DNA of 14,157 nt from SZUA-229 sp041589175 (GTDB lineage: Bacteria; Pseudomonadota; Gammaproteobacteria; SZUA-229): NCBI GenBank assembly GCA_041589175.1, contig JBFHWF010000062.1:1-14157 (forward strand), in the 5' to 3' direction. This document shows, one piece after another, positions 1 to 7,267 of the stretch. Numbering within the stretch: position 1 is the stretch's first letter; the number at the start of each line of letters is the position of its first letter. Made by a program: the position numbers and the translations under genes. The notes below the pieces were generated by a model. That model did no database searches, was not told the origin of the DNA, and saw nothing but the letters and a program-made list of their open reading frames with translations.

Positions 1-298
1 ATAGACCAAGAAATTGAGCATGATTTATAAGTCTTGTTAATATTTCGCTACCTATTTTTTTATTCCTGTGTGCCTTGAGTACCGCCATGCGACCAATATG
101 CCCGTCAGGCTTGAGTCGCCCTGTTGCAATTGGTTCATGTTTACCATTAAACACAATTGCATGAATTGCAGTTTCATCAAACTCATCCCACTCTAGCTCT
201 TCAGGTACATTCTGTTCCTCGATAAATACCTTTCGCCTTACATATCTTAACGCTTCTGCGTTATCTTTCATGGAAGTCAGTTCAACGGTGTATTCCAT
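1..298 (-). CDS. GNAT-family N-acetyltransferase, C-terminus cut by window edge
   Basis: The first 99 codons are visible, reading leftward from ATG at 298. The translation contains VFIEEQNVPEELEWDEFD (residues 24-41), typical of the small ElaA/YjcF-like GNAT acetyltransferases. It then has a strand GRMAVLKAHRNKKIGSEIL (about 69-87), which matches the acetyl-CoA binding motif A: a beta strand followed by a basic pyrophosphate-binding loop. The family transfers an acetyl group from acetyl-CoA to an amine; the substrate is not predictable here. The start lies 3 bases after the roxA stop, with a GGAG Shine-Dalgarno at the end of roxA, so the two genes are almost certainly cotranscribed and translationally coupled. 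The rest of motif A and motif B lie outside the window. Confidence 0.85.
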   Translation of the reverse strand, partial: MEYTVELTSMKDNAEALRYVRRKVFIEEQNVPEELEWDEFDETAIHAIVFNGKHEPIATGRLKPDGHIGRMAVLKAHRNKKIGSEILTRLINHAQFLGL

Positions 299-301
299 AT
301 C

Positions 302-1456
302 TTACTCCGTGAGGTAAAGACTGCCCTGATTAAACAGGCTGACAATGATTTGTTGTTCGCTTTCAGTGGTATTGCTTATTACATCAAGCTCCAGGCTACG
401 ATTTTGGCAGAGATTTTCTGCAAATGTTGTACTAACCGTATAGTCGGTTCCATCGATAAAAAGTGAACAGTCATCATCATTATGATAAAAGGCAAAGCGG
501 CTCGCCGGGTGACGTTCCAGTCGCAGGCCGGTTTTCATCGTCTCGATGAGTTCGTCTATTGAGTCTGCTAGCTCTTCAGGAGCCTCGCCATAGTCCGATT
601 TTGGATCGCTCATATAGCGTCCAAACCACTTTATTAGTTGTTGTTCATCCAATTTGAAATAGTGTTCAAAGACTGTTTGTACTCTTCGTATAGCATCATC
701 AGTGATTTCTGACGAATTTATTTGTGTCTTCAGATCTGGGTCCGTATAGGTAAGTTTTGCTGAAAGTTCCTGTGTGAGCTGCGCGATAAAGTCATTTAAC
801 AGATCCGCATGACTAATAGCGCGATAACCAACAGAAAAGCTGATACTTTCACCCAACGATACTCCGTGATGAGATACATTCGGTGGAATATATATCATGT
901 CACCAGGCTCAAGTATCCATTCCTGTTCGGCTTTAAAATCTTTCTGGATACGTAATGGGGTGCCTTCAACCTGATTCTCTTCTGTAACTTCTGCAGTGCT
1001 GATCTGCCAGCGGCGTTTACCTTCGCCCTGGATAATAAACACATCATACAGGTCAAAGTGAGGGCCGACCGATCCCTGGTCAGCGGCATAGCTGGACATC
1101 AGGTCATCGAAACGCCACTCGGGAATAAAGTTAAACAGGTCGGGTAACCAGGCCAGTTCGGGGATGACTTTTTCCAGGTCGTTAATGGCTAATGTCCAGT
1201 GACTTTCTGGCAGGGACGCAAACACTTCGTCATCCATGGGGCCAAAGATGGGCTGCCACGGATGCTCACCATGTTTTTCCATGATGATGCGGGAATTAAT
1301 ATCGTCTTCGCAGGAAAGTCCCGCCAGTTCTTCCGCGGTTATGGGACACTGGAAGTTGGGAAAGGCGTTACGCACGACCAGTACTTTTTTCTGCCAGTAC
1401 TCATCGAGGAACTGTTGTGGTGTGAGATCACCAAGCGGGTTGTGGCGTGGTTTCAT
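302..1456 (-). CDS. roxA: Ribosomal protein L16 arginine hydroxylase, RoxA/YcfD type (JmjC/cupin oxygenase)
   Basis: This 384-residue protein matches the bacterial ribosomal oxygenase YcfD/RoxA. That enzyme is a cytoplasmic Fe(II)/2-oxoglutarate-dependent dioxygenase; the E. coli enzyme hydroxylates an arginine of ribosomal protein L16. The N-terminal half is the JmjC cupin barrel. The iron-binding triad is visible as H133 and D135 in GPHFDLYDVFIIQG and H196 in YIPPNVSHHG. The C-terminal part (about 215-384) corresponds to the dimerisation and winged-helix-like region. Length is close to that of the E. coli protein. It lies downstream of purB in the same direction, with a hairpin and a good promoter in the 110-base gap, and is followed 3 bases later by the GNAT gene. 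The start is ATG with only a weak Shine-Dalgarno. The family assignment is secure; the exact ribosomal substrate is inferred from homology. Confidence 0.92.
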   Translation of the reverse strand: MKPRHNPLGDLTPQQFLDEYWQKKVLVVRNAFPNFQCPITAEELAGLSCEDDINSRIIMEKHGEHPWQPIFGPMDDEVFASLPESHWTLAINDLEKVIPELAWLPDLFNFIPEWRFDDLMSSYAADQGSVGPHFDLYDVFIIQGEGKRRWQISTAEVTEENQVEGTPLRIQKDFKAEQEWILEPGDMIYIPPNVSHHGVSLGESISFSVGYRAISHADLLNDFIAQLTQELSAKLTYTDPDLKTQINSSEITDDAIRRVQTVFEHYFKLDEQQLIKWFGRYMSDPKSDYGEAPEELADSIDELIETMKTGLRLERHPASRFAFYHNDDDCSLFIDGTDYTVSTTFAENLCQNRSLELDVISNTTESEQQIIVSLFNQGSLYLTE

Positions 1457-1484
1457 GTGTCGTCAGATTCGTTAACGTTTCACT

Positions 1485-1513
1485 ATTATAAAATGACAGT
1501 GCGCCCGCGACAA
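1485..1513 (-). promoter_or_regulatory. Sigma-70-type promoter for roxA-GNAT
   Basis: Read on the minus strand, a perfect -10 TATAAT (1490 to 1485) is preceded at 17 bases by TTGTCG (1513 to 1508), which matches the -35 consensus at 4 of 6 positions. Transcription would start near 1478, giving a leader of about 20 bases before roxA. The -35 element lies in the apical part of the hairpin that probably ends purB transcription. Confidence 0.5.
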
Positions 1514-1531
1514 AGTCGACGGGCGCACTGT
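1496..1531 (-). terminator. Stem-loop after purB, probable intrinsic terminator
   Basis: The bases CAGTGCGCCCG (1497-1507) and CGGGCGCACTG (1520-1530) are perfect inverted repeats. The flanking A1496-T1531 pair extends the stem outward to 12 bp. After one bulged base, CGAC/GTCG pair above it, closing a 3-base loop. On the minus strand the stem is followed by CATTTTATAAT, a modest T-rich tract. It sits 36 bases after the purB stop. A short T tract makes efficiency uncertain. Confidence 0.5.
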
Positions 1532-1566
1532 GGTATAGCCAGGTTTATCCTGGGCTGTGTGTAACG

Positions 1567-2934
1567 CTAGATCTTCTTTGTCTGCTCAATCGCGTTACCG
1601 ATGTAGTTCATGGGGGTCATGGTCATCAGGCGATCTTTCGCTTCCTGCGGGATATCCAGTCCCTGTACAAAGTCCTGCATAGTCTTTTGATCAACCCGTT
1701 TGCCTCGGGTCAGTTCCTTGAGCTTTTCATAGGGCTTTTCAATGCCATAGCGACGCATCACCGTCTGGATAGGCTCCGCCAGCACTTCCCAGTTACTATC
1801 CAGCTCGGCTTCCAGCGCTGCCGGGTTGATTTCCAGCTTGTTAAGGCCGCGCAGCGCAGAGAGGTAAGCGATACTTGAATGAGCGAAGCCAACACCCAGT
1901 GTACGAATGACCGTTGAGTCGGTTAAATCGCGCTGCCAGCGAGAAATCGGCAGTTTCATCGACAGGTGACCGAACAGCGCATTGGCGATACCCAGGTTGC
2001 CTTCGGCATTTTCGAAGTCGATGGGGTTAACCTTGTGCGGCATGGTCGATGAGCCAATTTCACCTTCAACGGTTTTCTGTTTGAAGTAGCCCACCGAAAT
2101 ATAACCCCAGATGTCACGACAGATATCGATCAGGATAGTATTAAAGCGTGAGATGGCATCGAATAGCTCTGCCATATAATCGTGCGGCTCGATCTGTATT
2201 GTATAGGGGTTAAAGTGAATACCCAGCGACTCGATAAACTTGCGAGCAAAGCCCTGCCAGTCGAAATCCGGGTAGGCTGAGAGGTGGGCGTTGTAGTTAC
2301 CCACCGCACCGTTGATTTTACCCATCAGTTTCACGCCCAGCACCTGGTCGCGCTGTTTCTGTAGGCGATAGACTACGTTCGCCAGCTCCTTACCCATGGT
2401 AGTCGGCGAGGCGGGCTGGCCGTGGGTTTTGCTTAGCATCGGTTGTTCTGCCAGTTCGTGGGCGAGGGCACGCATTTTATCGATGACATCGTCCATCTGC
2501 TCGACCAGTACGCTATCACGGCCCTCTTTCAGCATCAGGGCATGGGACAGGTTATTGATATCCTCTGAGGTGCAGGCAAAGTGAATAAACTCCGAGATCG
2601 CAACCAGCTCAGCATTGTCGGCAATTTTTTCCTTAAGGAAGTACTCAACGGCTTTTACATCGTGATTGGTGGTTTTTTCGATATCTTTGACACGCTGTGC
2701 ATCCTCAAGACTAAAACCGGTTTCGATGCTATCCAGCAGGCTGGCAGCTTCTTCACTCAGGGCAGGGACTTCGGCAATTGCGGGCTCAGCAGCCAGCGCC
2801 TTAAGCCAGCGGATTTCGATCAGCACACGGTGGCGTATTAGACCAAACTCGCTAAAAATCGACTGGTATTCGGTGGTTTTGCTGCCATAACGGCCATCGA
2901 CGGGAGAGATTGCGGTGAGTTCACTGAGTTGCAT
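1567..2934 (-). CDS. purB: Adenylosuccinate lyase
   Basis: This 455-residue protein is a full-length member of the aspartase/fumarase superfamily and closely resembles E. coli PurB. It is cytoplasmic and releases fumarate at two steps: SAICAR to AICAR in purine synthesis, and adenylosuccinate to AMP. The superfamily signature GSSTMPHKVNP is at 294-304, with the catalytic serine in the mobile loop at S295/S296. The general acid is H171 in SKTHGQPASPTT. The N-terminal MQLSELTAISPVDGRYG is typical of the gammaproteobacterial enzyme. It is divergent from fumC, an enzyme of the same superfamily, across a 173-base gap. A promoter with a perfect -10 lies about 120 bases upstream. I saw no PurR-like operator. 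Confidence 0.97.
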   Translation of the reverse strand: MQLSELTAISPVDGRYGSKTTEYQSIFSEFGLIRHRVLIEIRWLKALAAEPAIAEVPALSEEAASLLDSIETGFSLEDAQRVKDIEKTTNHDVKAVEYFLKEKIADNAELVAISEFIHFACTSEDINNLSHALMLKEGRDSVLVEQMDDVIDKMRALAHELAEQPMLSKTHGQPASPTTMGKELANVVYRLQKQRDQVLGVKLMGKINGAVGNYNAHLSAYPDFDWQGFARKFIESLGIHFNPYTIQIEPHDYMAELFDAISRFNTILIDICRDIWGYISVGYFKQKTVEGEIGSSTMPHKVNPIDFENAEGNLGIANALFGHLSMKLPISRWQRDLTDSTVIRTLGVGFAHSSIAYLSALRGLNKLEINPAALEAELDSNWEVLAEPIQTVMRRYGIEKPYEKLKELTRGKRVDQKTMQDFVQGLDIPQEAKDRLMTMTPMNYIGNAIEQTKKI

Positions 2935-3036
2935 AAATTCTGTCTTTTATCTGTCGGTTTCGAGCTAAAATCTAGGCACAATGGCGAAATACATGCCGCC
3001 GGGCCATTCGCCGGGGTTGCAGTGCTACGCCACACC

Positions 3037-3042
3037 TATAAT
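3037..3042 (+). promoter_or_regulatory. Candidate -10 element for fumC
   Basis: A perfect TATAAT lies 65 bases upstream of the fumC ATG. No convincing -35 is found: TTGCAG at 3017 leaves only a 14-base spacer and GGGTTG at 3014 is a poor match. If real, the promoter may need an activator. It would start near 3049, inside the purB promoter on the other strand. Confidence 0.35.
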
Positions 3043-3053
3043 ATAGTGTGCGA

Positions 3054-3082
3054 ATTATACAGGCCAGCGCACAGGCTGTAGA
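3054..3082 (-). promoter_or_regulatory. Sigma-70-type promoter for purB
   Basis: On the minus strand, TCTACA (3082 to 3077, 4 of 6 matches) is followed after exactly 17 bases by a perfect TATAAT (3059 to 3054). Transcription would begin near 3047, giving a leader of about 110 bases before purB. Confidence 0.45.
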
Positions 3083-3107
3083 CGATTTTTTGCATTATGG
3101 AGCTAAT

Positions 3108-4490
3108 ATGAGCGATGTTCGCATAGAAAAAGACAGTATGGGGGTTCTGGAAGTCCCAGCCGATGCTCTTTACGGGGCGCAGACTCAGCGTGCCGTTGAG
3201 AACTTTCCGGTGAGCGACCTGCTCATGCCGCGGGCGATGATCCGTGCCCTGGGGCTGGTGAAAATGGCCTGTGCCGGGGTGAATAGGGATCTGGGCGAGC
3301 TGGATCCTGGTCTGGCGAGTGCGATTATCGAGGCGGCCCAGAAAGTCCGTGATGGGGAAGTGGATGATCATTTCCCCATTGATATATTCCAGACGGGTTC
3401 CGGCACCAGTACCAATATGAATGCCAACGAGGTTATCGCTCACCTGGCGAGCCAGGCATCGGAGCTGACGGTTCATCCCAATGATCATGTGAATATGGGG
3501 CAGAGTTCGAATGACGTCATTCCTACAGCGATTCATGTAAGTGCCAGCCTGCAAACCCGTGAACAGTTGATTCCAGCCCTGCAACACCTTAAAGCCACCC
3601 TCGATACTCGATGCGCTGAGCTGGAAGCTGTCATAAAAACGGGCCGTACACATCTCATGGATGCCATGCCGGTGAGCCTGGCGCAGGAACTGGGTGGCTG
3701 GTCGGCACAGATTGCACTTGGAATCGAGCGCCTCAATGGGGTGATGCCGCGTATCAGCTCGCTGGTGCAGGGTGGTACCGCAGTAGGTACGGGTATTAAT
3801 GCACATGAAGACTTTGCTGAAAAATTTGCGGAGCAGATGAGTCAGCTGAGTGGCCACAGCTTTAGTAGTAATCCAAACAAGTTCGAAGGTCTGAGTTGTC
3901 AGGATGCTGCGGTAGAGCTAAGCGGTCAGTTAAAGACAATTGCAGTCAGCCTGATGAAAATTGCTAATGACCTACGCTGGATGAATTCCGGTCCACTGGC
4001 AGGTCTGGGTGAGATTGCTTTACCTGCATTGCAGCCGGGGAGCAGTATTATGCCGGGTAAGGTGAATCCGGTTATACCCGAATCGATGGCGATGGTGTGT
4101 GCCCAGGTTATCGGTAATGATACAACGATTACCATTGCCGGACAGTCGGGTAACTTCCAGCTCAATGTGATGTTGCCCGTGGTTGCCTATAATTTATTAC
4201 AAAGCATCGAGATACTGGCAAATGGTAGCCGTATGCTGGCCGATAAGGCGATTAAAGGTTTTACTGTCAATCAGCAAAATATTGAGTCTGCACTGGCGCG
4301 TAATCCCATACTGGTTACAGCATTAAACCCAGTCATTGGTTATGAACTGGGTGCGAAAATTGCGAAAACAGCTTATGCCGAAGGGCGGGCCGTGATCGAT
4401 GTTGCAGAAGAAATGACGCAACTTTCTCGAGAGGAACTCGAGAAGCTATTGTCACCAGCTGAGCTCACTAAAGGTGGTATTAGTCGATAA
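3108..4490 (+). CDS. fumC: Class II fumarate hydratase
   Basis: This 460-residue protein is the iron-independent, oxygen-stable fumarase, which interconverts fumarate and L-malate in the TCA cycle in the cytoplasm. Visible motifs are TGSGTSTNMNANEV (96-109), the substrate-binding MGQSSNDVIPT (130-140), the catalytic H182 in TGRTHLMDAMPVS, and the superfamily loop GSSIMPGKVNP (311-321) with the catalytic serine at S312/S313. The start is the ATG at 3108, which has a GGAG Shine-Dalgarno 5 bases upstream and gives the family N-terminus (MSDVRIEKDSMG). An in-frame GTG 60 bases further up would add an atypical extension. No terminator follows; the DUF302 gene begins 12 bases after the stop, so readthrough into it is likely. 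Confidence 0.96.
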   Translation: MSDVRIEKDSMGVLEVPADALYGAQTQRAVENFPVSDLLMPRAMIRALGLVKMACAGVNRDLGELDPGLASAIIEAAQKVRDGEVDDHFPIDIFQTGSGTSTNMNANEVIAHLASQASELTVHPNDHVNMGQSSNDVIPTAIHVSASLQTREQLIPALQHLKATLDTRCAELEAVIKTGRTHLMDAMPVSLAQELGGWSAQIALGIERLNGVMPRISSLVQGGTAVGTGINAHEDFAEKFAEQMSQLSGHSFSSNPNKFEGLSCQDAAVELSGQLKTIAVSLMKIANDLRWMNSGPLAGLGEIALPALQPGSSIMPGKVNPVIPESMAMVCAQVIGNDTTITIAGQSGNFQLNVMLPVVAYNLLQSIEILANGSRMLADKAIKGFTVNQQNIESALARNPILVTALNPVIGYELGAKIAKTAYAEGRAVIDVAEEMTQLSREELEKLLSPAELTKGGISR

Positions 4491-4502
4491 GCTGGTAGTG
4501 TA

Positions 4503-5090
4503 ATGAATACGATACGTAATATTCTCGCTGTTATCGGCCTGCTCAGTATACTGGTGTCTGTGATCGCGTATTTCAAAGTCGATGCAGTCGTGCAACGTAT
4601 TAATACATTCGATGAGGATTCGTTGCATATATATAGTGATTTTCTGCGTAAAGCCTACGACTCTGGTTCAGCGGTTGATGCTATGGTGTATCGCGTGGAA
4701 GTCAGGCAAGGGCTCAAGGCTGCAGATGTGGATGTGATGATCCGCAGCATTGCTAATGAGCTGAATATCAAAAATGTTGGTGAGTTAGCTCTGTATAAGG
4801 AAGTGGAAGCGATCACGGGTAAACCTTTTCGCTTTGTTAAAATATATATGCTGTGCAATGCCATGACAGCGGCCAGTATTTTGAACTACAACGATGCTTT
4901 TGCCAGCATATTGCCCTGTCGGTTATCGCTGATCGAAGATCAGCAGGGCAAGTTATGGATTTATACGCTGGATCTGGATTTAATGATTCATGGTGGTGAA
5001 CCGATTCCGCCAGCACTCAAGGCAGAAGCAATAAAAGTACGTGATACATTAAAAACAATCATGCACCGAGCGGCTCAGGGCGAATTCTAG
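4503..5090 (+). CDS. Membrane-anchored DUF302-domain protein
   Basis: This 195-residue protein has one hydrophobic N-terminal segment (about 4-24, IRNILAVIGLLSILVSVIAY) with no lipobox or clear cleavage site, so it is probably an anchor with the rest in the periplasm. Residues about 66-162 resemble DUF302: the typical helix-then-strand pattern ends in the conserved ILPCRLSLIEDQQGKLWI segment (136-153). The molecular function of DUF302 is unknown; family members are often found near sulfur or redox functions and in envelope proteins. The gene begins 12 bases after fumC and ends 57 bases before the GAF/HD-GYP gene, so the three may be cotranscribed. The Shine-Dalgarno is weak, which fits translational coupling to fumC. 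Confidence 0.75.
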   Translation: MNTIRNILAVIGLLSILVSVIAYFKVDAVVQRINTFDEDSLHIYSDFLRKAYDSGSAVDAMVYRVEVRQGLKAADVDVMIRSIANELNIKNVGELALYKEVEAITGKPFRFVKIYMLCNAMTAASILNYNDAFASILPCRLSLIEDQQGKLWIYTLDLDLMIHGGEPIPPALKAEAIKVRDTLKTIMHRAAQGEF

Positions 5091-5147
5091 AACAGTATTT
5101 CGATTGAGAATTCAAAAGAGGTGCTTGCAGGCTGTGGAGGCATATCG

Positions 5148-6761
5148 ATGGATAAACTGATATCAAAAATCGAACTCTTGAATGATATCGGCATTGCACT
5201 GTCGGCAGAAAAAAATAATCAGCGTGTGCTTGAGCTGATTCTCGAGGGTGCGAAACAGCTAACCAATGCGGATGGTGGTTCGATCTATATTCTGAATGAT
5301 AAAGACGAACTTGTGTTTGAAATTGTTTCTACAGACTCCTTAGATATTCATATGGGGGGTACCACGGGTGAGGCGATTGTTTTCAAACCATTGCCACTGC
5401 ATGTTGAAGGTCACGATAATCTCTCGATGGTTGTCACCAGTGCGGTTTTAAATGATGAAACCATCAATATTCCAGATGCTTATGATGCCGATGGTTATGA
5501 TTTTAGCGGTACACGTAAATTCGATGAAAATACGGGCTATCGAACAAAATCAATTCTAACCATTCCCATGAAAAATCATGAGAATGATATCATCGGTGTT
5601 TTGCAGCTGATCAATTCTACCGATACCGATAGTGGTGAAGTCGTCGATTTCTCTCAACAGGACCAGAAACTTGCTGAGTCACTTGCATCGCAGGCTGCCG
5701 TCGCACTTACCAATAAACGATTAATCGATGAACAGAAAGCGCTATTCGAAGCGTTTATAAAATTAATCGCAACCGCGATCGATGAAAAATCTCCATACAC
5801 CGGTGGTCATTGTAAACGTCTACCGGAACTGACCATGATGATCGCCGACGCCTGTCACAATGCCGATGAAGGTGCCTTAGGTGAATTCGAAATGAGTGAA
5901 GGCGATCGCTACGAGTTAATGATCGCTGGCTGGCTACATGATTGCGGCAAGGTGACGACGCCGGAATATGTTATTGATAAATCCACCAAGCTGGAAACGA
6001 TTTACGATCGTATTAATACGGTAAATGCGCGATTTGAAATTATCAAACGTGATGCACGTATTGCAATGCTGGAAAAACAGTTAGCGGCACAAGCTGCGGA
6101 TGATAATGCAGCGATACAACAGGCGCAGGATGAATATGATACGTTTATCCAGCAGGTGAATAATGATATTGCCTTTATCGCAACCGCAAATGTTGGTGGT
6201 GAATATATGGCGGAAGACAAACAGCAGCGAGTTCGTGAAATCGCAGCCTATCAGTTTGTTAATGAAACAGGTGACACTCAGAATTTACTGAATGAAGATG
6301 AAATCAAAAACCTGATAATTCCCAAAGGTACGCTGACCGACGAAGAGCGACAGGTAATCAATAATCATATTGTCGTCACCATTAAAATGCTCGATCAGTT
6401 GCCATTTCCGAAACACCTGAAGAATGTACCCGAATATGCGGGTGGGCATCATGAGCGCATGGATGGCAGAGGCTACCCCAAAGGCCTTACTCGTGAACAG
6501 ATGTCATGGCAGGCGCGTATGATGGGTATTGCCGATATTTTTGAAGCGCTCACTGCACGTGATCGACCTTACAAGGACGGTAAGAAGCTGAGTGTATGCC
6601 TGGATATACTCGGTAAAATGAAAGAGGATTCACATATCGATCCGGATATTTTTGATGTGTTTGTGCGTGAAAAGGTTTACCTGCAGTATGCCAGGGAATT
6701 CCTGCCGGAAGAGCAGATTGACGAGGTGGATCACGCTAAGGTGCCTGGGTTCAGGGGTTAA
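5148..6761 (+). CDS. GAF-domain HD-GYP phosphodiesterase (probable cyclic-di-GMP hydrolase)
   Basis: This 537-residue soluble protein has a GAF sensory domain (about 5-190) and an HD-GYP domain (about 200-515). HD-GYP enzymes hydrolyse cyclic-di-GMP, or in some cases related cyclic dinucleotides. The metal and catalytic motifs are intact: H221 in TGGHCKRL, H264-D265 in WLHDCGK, H407 in VINNHIVV, and the hallmark GGHHERMDGRGYPKG (432-446), followed by GIADIFEALTARDRPY (460-475). Between the HD motif and the GYP motif there are about 170 residues, roughly 100 more than usual. The extra stretch (about 282-390) is rich in Ala, Gln and Glu and looks like a coiled coil. The ATG at 5148 is chosen because GGAGG lies 7 bases upstream; an in-frame GTG 27 bases earlier has no such site. 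The ligand of the GAF domain is unknown. Confidence 0.9.
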   Translation: MDKLISKIELLNDIGIALSAEKNNQRVLELILEGAKQLTNADGGSIYILNDKDELVFEIVSTDSLDIHMGGTTGEAIVFKPLPLHVEGHDNLSMVVTSAVLNDETINIPDAYDADGYDFSGTRKFDENTGYRTKSILTIPMKNHENDIIGVLQLINSTDTDSGEVVDFSQQDQKLAESLASQAAVALTNKRLIDEQKALFEAFIKLIATAIDEKSPYTGGHCKRLPELTMMIADACHNADEGALGEFEMSEGDRYELMIAGWLHDCGKVTTPEYVIDKSTKLETIYDRINTVNARFEIIKRDARIAMLEKQLAAQAADDNAAIQQAQDEYDTFIQQVNNDIAFIATANVGGEYMAEDKQQRVREIAAYQFVNETGDTQNLLNEDEIKNLIIPKGTLTDEERQVINNHIVVTIKMLDQLPFPKHLKNVPEYAGGHHERMDGRGYPKGLTREQMSWQARMMGIADIFEALTARDRPYKDGKKLSVCLDILGKMKEDSHIDPDIFDVFVREKVYLQYAREFLPEEQIDEVDHAKVPGFRG

Positions 6762-6820
6762 TATAAGGGTTATGTTAGTTCTGTTCAGTGGGGGATTTCT
6801 GTTTCTTGTCAGGCTGCGTC

Positions 6821-6845
6821 ATCCCAGCATGTTTTTAGCTGGGGT
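6821..6845. repeat. REP-like palindrome at the left end of the inverted repeat
   Basis: CCCAGC (6823-6828) and GCTGGG (6838-6843) form a stem over the 9-base loop ATGTTTTTA, extended by T-G and A-T pairs outside. The context (GTCATCCCAGC, a hairpin, then CAGTGGC) resembles dispersed short palindromes of the type GTCATTCCCGC...GCGGGAATCCAG that I recall from many proteobacterial genomes. A run of seven T (6854-6860) follows shortly after, so it might also help end transcription of the HD-GYP gene. The degenerate counterpart at the right end (about 7635-7656) keeps a TAAAAAC segment but has lost the palindrome. Confidence 0.5.
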
Positions 6846-7198
6846 TCAGTGGCTTTTTTTGTTGTGAGAATTGGAGTTGTATTGGGCGAGCTCTTGTCCG
6901 AGTGAGAACTCGATTTCTGGCTTTTCGCCTTTATGGCGAGTTACTTCTTTGTCTCCAGCAACAAAGAAGTAACCAAGAAAATGCCGCTCCGTCACCCTTA
7001 CCCCCATAAAAAGCCATGGGGGTTCCCGAAAATTGTAACGGGCCACTGGTTGGTATCTTTAGAATCGTTGAGCGTATTATCTTCGTTGCCGGGTCGGGCA
7101 GATGCGCCGTCCTGGCTTATCAGCCCTCAAAATCACGTCCTGTGATTTTGACCCTACAGGCATACAATTTTCGGCAAGGGATGAGGGAGGCTTGTGTC
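6841..7198 (+). repeat. Left arm of a large inverted repeat (structured repeat unit, copy 1)
   Basis: This is the plus-strand copy of a repeat unit of about 360 bases; the second copy is inverted at 7268-7634. The best conserved block, 6891-6987, aligns without gaps to 7580-7484 on the other strand with 11 differences in 97 bases. In order it carries a small stem CGCC/GGCG (6926-6938), hairpin A (6940-6952 with 6961-6973, 13 bp), hairpin B (7000-7007 with 7016-7023, 8 bp, loop AAAAAGCC), an outer stem (7096-7101 with 7121-7126, one mismatch) and hairpin C (7127-7136 with 7142-7151, 10 bp). No coding gene is apparent: short open frames across it are not supported by ribosome sites or family resemblance. 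Confidence 0.85.
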
Positions 7199-7203
7199 TA
7201 GAA

Positions 7204-7245
7204 ATGGCTTTCACGAAGTCGACGGTAAAAAACGAAGGGAGCCAT
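7204..7245. repeat. Central stem-loop of the inverted repeat
   Basis: ATGGCT (7204-7209) and AGCCAT (7240-7245) pair across the roughly 70-base spacer between the two arms. Two G-T pairs and a C-G pair extend the stem inward on the plus strand. It could be a remnant of the arms meeting or a separate small stem. I see no gene in this spacer. Confidence 0.4.
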
Positions 7246-7267
7246 CCTGTGGTAGGTAACATCAGTG

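Noticed and set aside
3048..3107. Longer fumC with an upstream GTG start
   Set aside because: The extra 20 residues are not typical of fumarases, there is no ribosome site for the GTG, and the GTG overlaps the promoter region. The ATG at 3108 has a good GGAG.
3036..3857. Long minus-strand open frame opposite the start of fumC
   Set aside because: It is antisense to a well-supported fumC. The composition (His, Arg, Thr-rich) is typical of a shadow frame and no family is recognisable.
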